64,000 bases of DNA from Methanolobus sp. (GCF_016278385.1 NZ_JADQBY010000014.1:1-64000); one strand, 5' to 3'. Counted from the stretch's first letter, positions 1 through 9,073 are shown. Translations and numbers: made by a program. The notes: generated by a model from the letters alone, not told the origin.

Positions 1-65
1 TGAGCAAGACTCCAACCGAGAACCTCCAGGCAATGGTAGAGATGGCAAAGAGTCACAAATATTGA
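1..65 (+). CDS. C-terminal end of a cut-off protein
   Basis: Only the last 20 codons lie in the window, reading from base 3 to a TGA stop at 63-65. The tail resembles the C-terminal ends of the uroporphyrinogen decarboxylase/methylcobamide:coenzyme M methyltransferase superfamily (a Thr-Pro-x-Glu-Asn turn followed by an amphipathic helix). That family guess rests on very few residues and is weak. No other open frame of note runs from the left edge. Confidence 0.45.
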   Translation, partial: SKTPTENLQAMVEMAKSHKY

Positions 66-140
66 TATCACAGATAGAAATATGATGGAAAGGGAATAAA
101 GCTAATTTTCCCTTTCATTTTTTATTACTATTTTCTATTT

Positions 141-905
141 TTATCCGATTCTACTTTTTGCTTTTTTGGAACAAAGTATCCTGAGTTCTATTGCCTTCTC
201 AAAATCCGGTTCTATTTCCAGTAGATTTTCAAGTTCTTTCTGGGCTTCGTCGTATCTTTCAAGTTCGAAGAGGGCGATACCCTTGCAATACCATGCCTGT
301 GCCGAATCTGGCAGAATCTGTGAGGAGGAACTCTTTGATATCCAGGCAAAACGGGGGAATTGAAAAGCCTGAGGATTTGACAATTCTATGGATCTATCAT
401 ATGCCTTCAATGCCTCATCGTATCTGCCAATTTTGCATAAAGTGTTACCCTTGTAGCACCAGGCACCCGGGTCTTCAATATTCAAGTCCAATGCATTATC
501 AAGGCACTTAAGAGCATCTTCATAGTTCTCATTTTCAAAAAGTATCAGTGCTTTACTGCAAAAAATTTTAGGATTATCAGATTGTTGTTCAAGGGTTCTG
601 TCTATAAGTTCTAATGCTTCTTCATTTTTCCCCATTTTGTAAAGCACAAAACTTCTGTCAAACCATGTATCAACTGCCTGCATATATGACCTTGAGGCTT
701 CTTCGTCCATACCCTGCGAAGAAAATATATCTCCCAGTGAATTCCACAGCTCTTCGGCCTTAATGTAAGAGTCCATGGCTTCTTCACAGTATCCTAACTT
801 GAGATGGACATGTCCTTTGCTGTAAGCTTCGACAGCTTTTTTTTTAGTGTCCCTTATTATTTTCTTATCGAGGGAATCTGAATATATTTTACGCAGTAAA
901 CTCAT
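141..905 (-). CDS. Tetratricopeptide repeat (TPR) protein
   Basis: A protein of about 254 residues made of consecutive TPR units, recognised by spaced A-x-x-x-K/G and Y-x-x-A-L-x-x-x-D signatures (for example YEDALKCLDNALDL and YDEALKAYDRSIEL). TPRs are protein-protein interaction scaffolds, so the partner and pathway cannot be read from sequence. The open frame extends 30 codons further upstream to 995. I prefer the ATG at 905 because an AT-rich TATA-like box (926-938) lies about 21 nt upstream of it, the spacing of a leaderless archaeal mRNA, and the longer start would overlap that box. It is divergent from taw1. No signal peptide or membrane segment is visible. Confidence 0.85.
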   Translation of the reverse strand: MSLLRKIYSDSLDKKIIRDTKKKAVEAYSKGHVHLKLGYCEEAMDSYIKAEELWNSLGDIFSSQGMDEEASRSYMQAVDTWFDRSFVLYKMGKNEEALELIDRTLEQQSDNPKIFCSKALILFENENYEDALKCLDNALDLNIEDPGAWCYKGNTLCKIGRYDEALKAYDRSIELSNPQAFQFPRFAWISKSSSSQILPDSAQAWYCKGIALFELERYDEAQKELENLLEIEPDFEKAIELRILCSKKAKSRIG

Positions 906-925
906 ACCTAAAAGTCGTTCCGTAT

Positions 926-938
926 GCATATATATTTT
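926..938 (-). promoter_or_regulatory. TATA-like box of the TPR gene
   Basis: An A/T run reading tatgcatatatattt on the plus strand lies about 21 nt upstream of the ATG at 905. This fits an archaeal TATA box about 25 nt before a transcription start at or very near the start codon. Inferred from spacing only. Confidence 0.45.
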
Positions 939-994
939 TGTTAAATAGCACGCCTTCATTTTTCTGTTAATTCCACTCAAAGCCTTCCCATTCA

Positions 995-1006
995 TTATAT
1001 ATATAT
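995..1006 (+). promoter_or_regulatory. TATA box of taw1
   Basis: The run ttatatatatat ends about 20 nt before the taw1 ATG at 1027, matching archaeal TATA spacing for a leaderless transcript. No Shine-Dalgarno sequence is seen before this ATG, which agrees with leaderless initiation. Confidence 0.55.
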
Positions 1007-1026
1007 GAAAATGAACTACAAATTAA

Positions 1027-1965
1027 ATGGCCAGAAGAAAAGTGAAAACCGAGGATATAACTGATTTTAAAAGTCTGTTGAAAAAACAAGGGTATAGTCT
1101 TGCAGGCAGACATAGTGCTGTCAAGACCTGCTTGTGGCTTCGAAGGTCCATCAAGGATGAAGGTGAGTGTTACAAATCCGTATTCTACGGTATTCATTCA
1201 CATCGCTGTCTTCAGATGACCCCCACACTCATGTGCAATCAGAAGTGTCTGCACTGCTGGAGGCCCACGGAAGTAGACGTACCCATGCCTGTTGGATGGG
1301 ACTCTCCAGTGGAAATAGTGGGGTCTTCAATAGCGTCCCAGAGAAAACTTGTATCAGGTTTTGGAGACTCAGCTCCTCTTGAACGCTGGAACGAAGGTAA
1401 AAATCCCCGGCATGTTGCCATCTCTCTCTCAGGAGAGCCCACCCTTTTTCCGCATCTTCCAGAACTCGTAGATGAGTTCAAAAAACAGGGTTTAACTACT
1501 TTTGTTGTAAGTAACGGTACAGTTCCCGAGATGATGGCAAAAATTAATCCTTCCCAGTTATACATGAGCCTTGATGCCCCTGATAGAGAAACATATGAAA
1601 AAGTCTGTCTCCCAAAGTCATCTTCATTGTGGGATAACATTCTTAAATCCCTTGAAGTACTCAAAACAAAGGAAACAAGAACTGTCATACGTATAACACT
1701 CATCAAAGGTGTCAATATGTTTGATTCCGAAGGTTATGCAGAATTGATAAAGATAGCGGAACCTGATTATATAGAAGTTAAAGCCTACATGCATCTTGGT
1801 TTTTCAAGAAAGAGACTTCCCCGTGAAGCTATGCCTTCTCATGATGAGGTAATGTCCTTCTCAGAGGAGTTGGCAGAACATCTTGGTTATAAAGTTGCAG
1901 AGGATGTCGAGGTCAGCAGGGTTGTCCTGCTTTCTAAAGATGGTTCTGTTTCCCATCTGATATAA
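1027..1965 (+). CDS. taw1: tRNA 4-demethylwyosine synthase (TYW1/Taw1), radical SAM
   Basis: This radical-SAM enzyme condenses N1-methylguanosine-37 of tRNA-Phe with a pyruvate-derived two-carbon unit to form 4-demethylwyosine, the tricyclic step of wyosine synthesis. The 312-residue protein has the radical SAM cluster motif C70-x3-C74-x2-C77 followed by Trp. It also has a second cysteine set at residues 35, 48 and 61 (C-x12-C-x12-C), the hallmark second [4Fe-4S] cluster of archaeal TYW1. Length matches the archaeal single-domain form without the eukaryotic flavodoxin part. A Trm5/Taw2-family protein, acting before or after it in this pathway, lies at 5442-6236. The ATG at 1027 sits just behind a TATA box and has no ribosome binding site. 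Confidence 0.95.
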   Translation: MARRKVKTEDITDFKSLLKKQGYSLAGRHSAVKTCLWLRRSIKDEGECYKSVFYGIHSHRCLQMTPTLMCNQKCLHCWRPTEVDVPMPVGWDSPVEIVGSSIASQRKLVSGFGDSAPLERWNEGKNPRHVAISLSGEPTLFPHLPELVDEFKKQGLTTFVVSNGTVPEMMAKINPSQLYMSLDAPDRETYEKVCLPKSSSLWDNILKSLEVLKTKETRTVIRITLIKGVNMFDSEGYAELIKIAEPDYIEVKAYMHLGFSRKRLPREAMPSHDEVMSFSEELAEHLGYKVAEDVEVSRVVLLSKDGSVSHLI

Positions 1966-2158
1966 TATAGTACATAACAATATAATAGACTGTAATATAA
2001 TATGCTTCCACAATTTCCATTGTGCACCAATGGAAGGGCTACGATACCAGCCTGTAATAAATTCTGTCACAATCTATATTTATATCAACGCATACATAAG
2101 CAACAAAAATAATCGAAGATATAGACAATCTCATTATTTAAACCGGAGTATTCACACA

Positions 2159-3403
2159 ATGTCAGAACAATCCGCTCATTCAAAATATGAATTTAAAAAG
2201 AAATTAGAGGAATTGCGTGTCAAAAAAGGACGTGGTACCGAACTGATCTCTTTGTATATCCCCCCCACAAAGCAAATATCCGATGTTACATCCCAGCTCA
2301 AAGGCGAACACGGCCAGGCTGCTAACATCAAATCCAAGATAACACGGGATAATGTACAGGGTGCATTGGAATCCCTGCTTTCAAGATTGAGATATGTGGA
2401 AGTTCCTGAGAATGGTATCGTTTTTTTCACAGGTGCTGTGGATATAGGTGCCAACAAGACCAGCATGGAAACTACCATAATCGAGCCACCACAGCCTATT
2501 GTTACATACAGGTATCACTGTGACTCCTCATTTTTCCTTGAACCACTTGAGGAGATGCTAAGAGATGCTAAAACATACGGTCTCCTGGTCCTTGACAGGA
2601 GAGAGGCAGCAGTAGGTCTCCTTGTAGGTAAGCATATAGAGCATTTCAGAACTCTTACTTCAACTGTTCCAGGAAAACAGAGAAAAGGAGGTCAGAGTGC
2701 TCACAGGTTCCAGCAATTGAGGCTCATTGCTATTCATGAGTTCTACAAACGTATTGGTGATGCTGCCAGTGAGGTTTTCATGGCGGTAGATCACAAAGAC
2801 TTCCAGGGTGTTCTAATCGGCGGTCCATCTCCCACAAAAGAAGAATTCGAATCAGGAGATTTCCTTCACCACGAGTTATTGAAAAAACAGCTCGGACTTT
2901 TCGATGTTGCATACACTGATGAATCAGGACTTTCAGAACTTGTCAATGCTGCCAGTGAAAGGCTTGCAGACATAGACTTGATGGTTGAGAAAAAGCTAAT
3001 GCAGCGATTCTTTGTAGAGCTGGTTTCAGATTCAGGAAAGGCAGCCTATGGCGAGACCCAGGTCCGCAATAATCTGGATATTGGTGCAGTGGAAATATTG
3101 ATGATATCCGAAGGTTTAAGAGCAGAAAGACTTACTTTGAAATGTCCAAATGGAGATTATGAGGGTAAAGTCACTCGTAATTTCAAACCTGGAGAGCAGG
3201 ATAGTTATGGCGGACTCTGTCCTGTTTGTGGCAGCAATGTTGAGGTCATTGAAAAGGTCGATATTGTTGATGAACTCTCAGAATTGGCCGATCAGATGGC
3301 AACAGAAGTAGAATTTGTATCCACGGACTTTGATGAAGGTTCCCAGCTCATGAATGCATTTGGTGGTATAGTGGCAATATTGCGATTCAATACCGGTGTC
3401 TGA
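2159..3403 (+). CDS. prf1: Peptide chain release factor 1 (aRF1)
   Basis: The 414-residue protein reads all three stop codons and triggers peptidyl-tRNA hydrolysis on archaeal ribosomes. Visible motifs are NIKS at residues 56-59 and YHCDSSF (YxCxxxF) at 119-125 for stop-codon recognition, GGQ at 177-179 within KGGQSAHR for hydrolysis, and a C-terminal zinc-ribbon-like Cys set. An in-frame ATG exists at 2030, but the ATG at 2159 gives the family N-terminus and follows a GGAG ribosome binding site. A TATA-like sequence at about 2075-2085 would give a leader of roughly 50 nt. argS follows 28 bases downstream on the same strand. Confidence 0.96.
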   Translation: MSEQSAHSKYEFKKKLEELRVKKGRGTELISLYIPPTKQISDVTSQLKGEHGQAANIKSKITRDNVQGALESLLSRLRYVEVPENGIVFFTGAVDIGANKTSMETTIIEPPQPIVTYRYHCDSSFFLEPLEEMLRDAKTYGLLVLDRREAAVGLLVGKHIEHFRTLTSTVPGKQRKGGQSAHRFQQLRLIAIHEFYKRIGDAASEVFMAVDHKDFQGVLIGGPSPTKEEFESGDFLHHELLKKQLGLFDVAYTDESGLSELVNAASERLADIDLMVEKKLMQRFFVELVSDSGKAAYGETQVRNNLDIGAVEILMISEGLRAERLTLKCPNGDYEGKVTRNFKPGEQDSYGGLCPVCGSNVEVIEKVDIVDELSELADQMATEVEFVSTDFDEGSQLMNAFGGIVAILRFNTGV

Positions 3404-3431
3404 TCTTATTATAATAGTGTAGGTGTTATCT

Positions 3432-5135
3432 TTGTTCCTCGAATTTAAAAAACAGGTTATTACGGCTCTTGAAAATGCCCTTGCATCCCTTGGTTTCCAG
3501 ACGGATGATCTGGGACTTGAACCATCCCAGCACGCAGATATTGCTTCAAAGGTTGCTTTCAGGCTGGCTGCAAAGGCAAAGAGCAATCCAAAAGAGCTTG
3601 CTGAAAAAATAGTTGCTGCCATTGAATTACCTGAAGGTTCCCTTATAGGTGATATCAAAACCACAGGTCCTTACATCAACATAACTGCAGGACGCAATTA
3701 TGTTGACAACACGGTCAACAGCATACTTGAAGAAAAAGAAGCTTTTGGCGGCAATTTCTGTCAGGGTAAAATACTACTGGAACACACTTCTGCCAACCCC
3801 AATGGTCCTCTGCATGTTGGCCACATACGCAATTCCATAATTGGCGACACACTCGTGCGTATACTCAAAAAGGCAGGATATGAAGTTGAGACCCAGTACT
3901 ATGTTAATGACATGGGTCGTCAGATAGCCATTGTCTCATGGGCGCTCTCACTTTTTGAGTTTGATACATCAAGAAAACCGGATCATGCGATAGCAGATGT
4001 TTACATCAAGGCAAACGCTTTGCTCAATGAAAACCCGGAAAAGGTAGCTGAGATCGACAAACGCATGCAGCTTGTGGAAAGCGGTGATGAAGAGACGATA
4101 AAGAGCTTTGATGAAGCTGTGGAGTTTGCAGTTTCAGGTATCAAGGAAACCCTTTTGCGTATGAACGTAAGCCATGACAGTTTCCCTCATGAATCCGGTT
4201 TTATTCGCTCAGGTGCTGTCTCCAAGATAGTTGAGGAAATAAAGGCAACTGGAAGAACCAAAGATGATAATGGTGCTTTGGTAGTTGACCTTTCAGATTA
4301 TGGTTTTGAAAAGACACTTGTCATACAGCGCACTGATGGCACCTCCCTTTATACAACACGTGACCTCGCCTACCATGAGTGGAAAGGAGAGCGTGCAGAC
4401 AGGATGATCGACGTGCTTGGAGCAGACCATAAACTCATATCCGGCCAGCTCAAGGCAACTCTCAATGCTATCGGAAAACCTGAACCCGAAATTGTAATAT
4501 TCGAGTTTGTCTCACTTCCTGAAGGTTCCATGAGCACACGTCGTGGTAAGTTCATCTCTGCCGATGACCTGCTTGACCAGATCGAGCAGCAGGCATATGT
4601 GGAAGTTGAGAAACGCAGACCGGAAATGACAGATGAGTTCAAGAAAGAAGTTTCCAGAATGGTGGGAATCGGTGCTGTCAGGTACGATATTGTGAAAGTC
4701 TCCCCTGAAAAATCCACAGTTTTCAACTGGGAAGAGGCGCTTGACTTTGAGAAACAGGGTGCTCCTTTCATACAGTATTCTTATGCACGTGCCTGCAATA
4801 TACTGAAAAAAGCAGAGGAAGAAGGTAAATGGGACCCAACCCAGAAGATAGATCCTTCACTTCTGACCGAGGATACGGAAATTGATCTCATCAAGAAAAT
4901 GGCATCATTTGACAGTATCATCGACCTCTGTGCAAGGGACCTGAAACCACATACAATGGCGATCTACGCAAGGGAGCTTGCAGATTCCTTCAACCAGTTC
5001 TACAGGTTCGTACCTGTGGTAAGTGCTGAAGAGGATGATATAAGGGCAAGCAGACTGGCTCTTGTGAACTGTGCAAAGATAGTTCTTGCAAGTGTTCTCG
5101 ATACACTCGGTATCGGTGCACCTGAATCAATGTGA
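3432..5135 (+). CDS. argS: Arginyl-tRNA synthetase
   Basis: Class I aminoacyl-tRNA synthetase charging tRNA-Arg, about 567 residues. The HIGH-type motif is HVGH at residues 128-131 (after NPNGPL). The KMSKS counterpart is MSTRRG at about 367-372, the degenerate form usual for ArgRS. The N-terminal Add1 domain and C-terminal DALR-type anticodon-binding domain are both present. The best start is TTG at 3432, giving MFLEF, with AGGTG at 3421-3425 at proper spacing. A GTG at 3423 overlaps that ribosome binding site and is less likely. It probably shares transcription with prf1. Confidence 0.95.
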   Translation: MFLEFKKQVITALENALASLGFQTDDLGLEPSQHADIASKVAFRLAAKAKSNPKELAEKIVAAIELPEGSLIGDIKTTGPYINITAGRNYVDNTVNSILEEKEAFGGNFCQGKILLEHTSANPNGPLHVGHIRNSIIGDTLVRILKKAGYEVETQYYVNDMGRQIAIVSWALSLFEFDTSRKPDHAIADVYIKANALLNENPEKVAEIDKRMQLVESGDEETIKSFDEAVEFAVSGIKETLLRMNVSHDSFPHESGFIRSGAVSKIVEEIKATGRTKDDNGALVVDLSDYGFEKTLVIQRTDGTSLYTTRDLAYHEWKGERADRMIDVLGADHKLISGQLKATLNAIGKPEPEIVIFEFVSLPEGSMSTRRGKFISADDLLDQIEQQAYVEVEKRRPEMTDEFKKEVSRMVGIGAVRYDIVKVSPEKSTVFNWEEALDFEKQGAPFIQYSYARACNILKKAEEEGKWDPTQKIDPSLLTEDTEIDLIKKMASFDSIIDLCARDLKPHTMAIYARELADSFNQFYRFVPVVSAEEDDIRASRLALVNCAKIVLASVLDTLGIGAPESM

Positions 5136-5150
5136 GAAATTGATCCTTTC

Positions 5151-5441
5151 TCATCTATTTTCTTTTTTCCACAGGAGCTGTTGGATGAATGTCGGACCTC
5201 GCTTAGCTGGTTCGCATCGTTGTAGGTTAAGCAATTTTTCTGTTTTTATGAGGAGTGTGGTGCTGCCGAGGTGATTGGACAGGTACCATTCCATATCTCC
5301 GGGTGTCTGCTTGGCTATGCGCTCGCCGTCGCGGTAGAAGTAGCTGATGGCGGTGCCGTTGTCTATTTCGTAGAACTGGTTGACGTAGTAGGCGAACTCG
5401 CCGGCATATTTTTTAAATAAAGTTGGGTACCAGGTTGAGTC
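5151..5441 (-). pseudogene. RHS/YD-repeat protein remnant
   Basis: On the minus strand an open stretch without a start codon runs from the trm5-like stop at 5442 to a TGA at 5151-5153. Residues encoded at about 5437-5245 match the end of RHS/YD-repeat proteins: YEIDNGTAISYFY, then DGERIAKQTPG, then EWYLSNHLGSTTLL, where HLGST is the diagnostic motif before the RHS core. The similarity stops abruptly after that motif. No start, repeat array, core or toxin domain remains, so this is a relic of about 60 residues. Its codons are rich in G and C at third positions, unlike the surrounding AT-rich genes, which suggests acquired DNA. Confidence 0.75.
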
Positions 5442-6236
5442 TCACTTTTTAAGATCAAACACCCATCTGCTGATTCCAGGTGCCACATTACCGCACCTTC
5501 GGTGAAACTGAACTTCAAATCCCATGTTTTCATATTCTTCTATCAGTTCAGGAATCTGCTCTTTGGGTTTGAAAGTATAGAAATGGACATATCCTCCTGA
5601 TTTTACAAGTGAGGAAATGCTTTGAAGGAAATGGTCCATGCCGTAGGGTGTTGGTATTATTGCCCTGTCAAACTCCATCTTTAACATCCTGGGTATGCTG
5701 CTGGCATCAGCATTGATTATGTGGATGTTTTCTTGAATTTTATTGAGCCTGCAGTTCTGTACAAAAGCTTTGCAGGCGTCACTGTTCATTTCCACTGCAA
5801 CTACCTTTGCACCATTTGCTGCCGCGGGAATTGCAAAAGGTCCGACCCCGGAGAATGGTATTAGCACATCCTCTCCGGGTTTCACCAGTGATGATACTCT
5901 TTTCCTTTCAAAGGAGAGCCTCCCGTTGAAAAAAGCCTGCTTCAGGTCTATCATGTAAGCAAAACCGAATTCCCTGTGAATAGTTTCTGTCCTGTCACCG
6001 GCAATTATTTCAAGATCAGCAACTCTCCTGTCACCATCAAGTTTTGAGACCTTGTTTAGCACAGCCTTAATACTCTGCATCCTTTCCATTATGGCCCGGG
6101 CTATATCTGCATTGTATCTTTCCATAGTTTCAGGAACGGCCACGATTGCAATATCTCCGATAACATCAAAACGATTGGGTAGTTTGTCGAGTTCCTTTTC
6201 AGGGATTCTTCCTTCCAGTTCTTCTTTAAGGCTCAT
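5442..6236 (-). CDS. Trm5/Taw2 (Met-10+) family tRNA methyl/aminocarboxypropyl transferase
   Basis: A 264-residue class I SAM-dependent enzyme of the Met-10+ family, which acts at G37 of tRNA: Trm5 makes m1G37 and Taw2 adds the aminocarboxypropyl group in wyosine synthesis. The N-terminal FDVIGDIAIV signature of this family is present. The SAM-binding glycine loop is FSGVGPFAIPAA near residues 127-138, and the family tail NVAPGISRWVFDL is intact. The N-terminal D1 domain of Trm5b is missing, and IIPTPYGMD stands where other members have NPPY or NLP. Sequence alone does not decide between Trm5 and Taw2. The taw1 gene lies 3.5 kb away, so a wyosine role is plausible. Confidence 0.8.
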   Translation of the reverse strand: MSLKEELEGRIPEKELDKLPNRFDVIGDIAIVAVPETMERYNADIARAIMERMQSIKAVLNKVSKLDGDRRVADLEIIAGDRTETIHREFGFAYMIDLKQAFFNGRLSFERKRVSSLVKPGEDVLIPFSGVGPFAIPAAANGAKVVAVEMNSDACKAFVQNCRLNKIQENIHIINADASSIPRMLKMEFDRAIIPTPYGMDHFLQSISSLVKSGGYVHFYTFKPKEQIPELIEEYENMGFEVQFHRRCGNVAPGISRWVFDLKK

Positions 6237-6312
6237 TTTTCTGTCTGTTTTTTGCTTACGCTACAAAGTCTTAAAAGCATTGGTCCATAATAATCTGTTC
6301 TGGAGATAAAAT

Positions 6313-6612
6313 ATGCTGGAAATCGCTGTTGAGATCGTTATTTTCAGACTTCTTGAAGGAGTAAGTGAGAATGAATTTCTTGCAGCATCAAATATCATGA
6401 TGAAGGAACTTGGGTCACTTGATGGTTTTATTGATCGTGAGCTCTTGAAAAAAGATGATGGCAGCTGGATGGATTTACTGCACTGGGAAAATATGGATGC
6501 AGCCACAAAAGCTGTAAAAGCTGCCCTAAAACTTCCATTGTGTCTGGAATATTTCAAGCTTATAGACGAAGTGATGAGCCATTACAGTCTTTTCCAGAGT
6601 TTTGAAGCATAA
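6313..6612 (+). CDS. Small ABM-like (dimeric alpha-beta barrel) protein
   Basis: A 99-residue protein with the fold pattern of antibiotic-biosynthesis-monooxygenase-like/dimeric alpha-beta barrel proteins: strand, helix, a glycine-turn GSLDGFIDRELL, then the strand DGSWMDLLHWEN followed by a helix. No catalytic function can be assigned, since members include haem or quinol oxygenases and proteins of unknown role. The ATG at 6313 follows a GGAG ribosome binding site at 6301-6304. It is divergent from the Trm5/Taw2-like gene and convergent with the osmoprotectant operon. Confidence 0.7.
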   Translation: MLEIAVEIVIFRLLEGVSENEFLAASNIMMKELGSLDGFIDRELLKKDDGSWMDLLHWENMDAATKAVKAALKLPLCLEYFKLIDEVMSHYSLFQSFEA

Positions 6613-6631
6613 TCATACCAATCCATTTTAA

Positions 6632-7243
6632 TTATTTCATATATCCGGGTGTGACTTTCTTTTCAAGAAGTGTGAAAGAGATATCTATCAGTATCGCAAG
6701 TATAATTGCAGGTATGGCACCTGCCAGGAGAGTCCGGGTGTTGTAGCCTATAAGTCCCTGAAAGATTATTTCCCCAAGTCCACCGCTTCCGATATAAGCT
6801 GTCAGTACTGCAATGCTGTTAGCCAGTATGCCTGCAAACTTAATTCCTGCGAACATTGCGGGATATGCATTTGGCAGTCTTATGTGCCTGTTGATCTGCC
6901 ATTGGCTTAAGCCCACACCTTCTGCGTAATCTATCAGTGCAGGGTCCACATTGCTCAGGCCGATGTATGTGTTCTTGATGATCGGGAGCAGCGCACGTAA
7001 CATGATAGCAACCACTGCCGGAGTGAAGCCAATTCCAAGGAACGGGACCATGATGGCCACAACAGCAAAGCTTGGAACTGCCTGCACCATATTCGCAAAC
7101 TTCATCACAACAAACTCCAGTTTCTTACTGTAGAGTGATGCAAAAGCAAGAGGTATGGACACAATTATGCTCACAAACAATGTAGTGTATACAAGGACGA
7201 TGTGTTCCCATGTGGCATCAAGCACAGTTTCAAGTATTACCAT
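6632..7243 (-). CDS. Osmoprotectant ABC transporter permease (OpuCB/OpuCD type)
   Basis: An integral membrane permease of 203 residues with about five hydrophobic segments and the conserved permease loop near the middle (EGVGLSQWQINRHIRLP), where it contacts the ATPase. The final gene of a four-gene operon transcribed from 9985 down to 6632. Its ATG overlaps the end of the upstream permease gene by 7 bases, implying translational coupling. The family imports glycine betaine, choline, carnitine or related compatible solutes; the exact substrate is not visible. Confidence 0.92.
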   Translation of the reverse strand: MVILETVLDATWEHIVLVYTTLFVSIIVSIPLAFASLYSKKLEFVVMKFANMVQAVPSFAVVAIMVPFLGIGFTPAVVAIMLRALLPIIKNTYIGLSNVDPALIDYAEGVGLSQWQINRHIRLPNAYPAMFAGIKFAGILANSIAVLTAYIGSGGLGEIIFQGLIGYNTRTLLAGAIPAIILAILIDISFTLLEKKVTPGYMK

Positions 7244-7878
7244 GTACCGTACCTCTCATGGAGTTTTTTCTCAACGATTCCCGCAAAGCCGTCAAGGAAA
7301 ACAGCAAGCAGACCTGTCCACAGTCCGGCAACAAGGATCGCATCTTTCTCATAGAGCTGGATACCGTTCTGAAGTACGGTTCCAAGTCCTCCTGCAGCAA
7401 CCAGTCCTCCCAGTGTCACAACACCCATACAGAATACAAGTGCTATCCTGATGCCGCCTGCTATCAGCGGTAATGACATGGGGATCCTCACTTTGAACAA
7501 TGCTTCCTGTGGGGAAAGCCCAATGGCATGGGCAACGTAAGTGTATTGCTCGTCTACTCCTTTCAGGCCTGTATAGGTGTTCCTTGCCACTGGAAGTATG
7601 GAATAGAGCACACATGCTGCAATGGTCGGACCTGCACCAAGTTTAAGGATGGGAAGGAGCAGTACAATGAGTGCAAGATCAGGTATCGTCTCAACTATAT
7701 TCAGGAAATTCAGCACCGCGTTTGCGGTCTTTGGTCTCATATATATGAAAACACCAACAGTGACGCCAATAATGATAGACAGCAGAAGAGCTATACTGAA
7801 CATCTGCAAATGCTCAATGGTACGCATTGTCATCAGGTGCTTGTCCCATACATTCGCTATGACCTGTAATGTTAGCAT
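7237..7878 (-). CDS. Osmoprotectant ABC transporter permease (OpuC type)
   Basis: The second permease of the transporter, 213 residues, with multiple membrane helices and the coupling loop AIGLSPQEALFKVRIP. Paired, non-identical permeases are normal for OpuC-type importers. The ATG at 7878 follows a strong GGAG ribosome binding site that sits in the 10 bases after the ATPase gene, so the two are tightly linked. Confidence 0.92.
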   Translation of the reverse strand: MLTLQVIANVWDKHLMTMRTIEHLQMFSIALLLSIIIGVTVGVFIYMRPKTANAVLNFLNIVETIPDLALIVLLLPILKLGAGPTIAACVLYSILPVARNTYTGLKGVDEQYTYVAHAIGLSPQEALFKVRIPMSLPLIAGGIRIALVFCMGVVTLGGLVAAGGLGTVLQNGIQLYEKDAILVAGLWTGLLAVFLDGFAGIVEKKLHERYGTW

Positions 7879-7888
7879 ACGTTCTCCT

Positions 7889-9016
7889 TCAGATAAGTTT
7901 CAGCAATACTTCATCGGATACAAGGATACCAATCGGATGTTTTGAATTCATCACAATTGCAAGGTATTCACCGCTGTTCTTCAGTTCCGAGAGTGCAAAC
8001 GCGACTGAATCCAGCGGCTGGAATGTTTTAACAGGCCTTGCCACATCGGCCAGTTTCTGAATCTTGACCCTGCATTTCATAAGGTCCATCATCGTGACCT
8101 GTCCAAGAAGTTCATCATCATCAAATACAAAAGCAGTTTCAATATCCCTCGTTGTCATCTCTTCAACAGCATCACAGGAATTTATTTTTCCATCAAATAC
8201 ATACTTTTCATCAAACGGGGACATCAGGTCTTTGACGTTAAGGGTATCCATATGCTTGAATTTGCGTTTAGTATCAACGATATCAGCCACAAGTTCATTT
8301 ACAGGATTGAAAATGAGTTCCTCAGGCGGACCGACCTGTACAAGTTTTGCCTGGTCCATTATGGCTATTCTGTCCCCAAGTATGAGTGCTTCCTCAATGT
8401 CATGGGTTACGAATACGATTGTCCTGTTGATCTCATTTTTGATTTTAAGGAATTCTTTCTGGAGCTGTTTGCGCAATATCGGGTCCAGTGCACCAAAAGG
8501 TTCATCCATCAAAAACAGGGGTGGGTCCATTGCCATGGCCCTTGCAAGTCCTACCCTTTGCTGTTGTCCGCCACTCAATTGTCTCGGATATCTGTCCATG
8601 AACATTTCAGGTGGAAGGGAGACGAAATTCAGCAGCTCTCGTACCCGCTCTTCTATTCGGTTCTTATCCCAGCGTTCAAGTTTTGGAACAAGACCTATAT
8701 TTTCCCCGATCGTCATATGGGGAAAAAGACCAATATTCTGGATAACATAGCCCATATTACGGCGCAGTCGAACCGGGTCTACTTCACGGGTGTCAAGCCC
8801 GTTTATGGTAACGCTTCCGGAATCCTGCTCTATCATACGGTTCATCATTCTCAGCGTGGTGGTCTTTCCCGAACCACTGGGTCCGATGAGAATAAGCAGC
8901 TCTCCACCCTGAATTTCAAGATCCAGGTCTTTTACTGCAAAACCGGTACCATATTTTTTAGTGATACCTTTGAACTGGATCGAATCGATTCGGTCAAATA
9001 GTCTTTCGGTTTGCAT
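7889..9016 (-). CDS. Osmoprotectant ABC transporter ATPase with CBS domains (OpuCA/ProV type)
   Basis: The 375-residue ATPase drives uptake of compatible solutes. It shows Walker A GPSGSGKTTT, the ABC signature LSGGQQQRVG, Walker B LFLMDEPFGALD and the switch His in FVTHDIEEA. A C-terminal CBS pair occupies roughly residues 255-375. In OpuA-type transporters a CBS pair senses ionic strength, so regulation by salt is a reasonable inference here. AGGGTG lies before the ATG at 9016. It lies between the binding-protein gene (58 bases upstream) and the permease genes. Confidence 0.94.
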   Translation of the reverse strand: MQTERLFDRIDSIQFKGITKKYGTGFAVKDLDLEIQGGELLILIGPSGSGKTTTLRMMNRMIEQDSGSVTINGLDTREVDPVRLRRNMGYVIQNIGLFPHMTIGENIGLVPKLERWDKNRIEERVRELLNFVSLPPEMFMDRYPRQLSGGQQQRVGLARAMAMDPPLFLMDEPFGALDPILRKQLQKEFLKIKNEINRTIVFVTHDIEEALILGDRIAIMDQAKLVQVGPPEELIFNPVNELVADIVDTKRKFKHMDTLNVKDLMSPFDEKYVFDGKINSCDAVEEMTTRDIETAFVFDDDELLGQVTMMDLMKCRVKIQKLADVARPVKTFQPLDSVAFALSELKNSGEYLAIVMNSKHPIGILVSDEVLLKLI

Positions 9017-9073
9017 ATCTGCACCCTGAATGAGATCGTTTTTTAAAAAAAGAGGAGATGGATATCCTGTTTC

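Noticed and set aside
8064-9001. Long plus-strand open frames opposite the OpuCA-type gene
   Set aside because: They are antisense to a clear ATPase with all motifs and encode serine-rich or low-complexity products.
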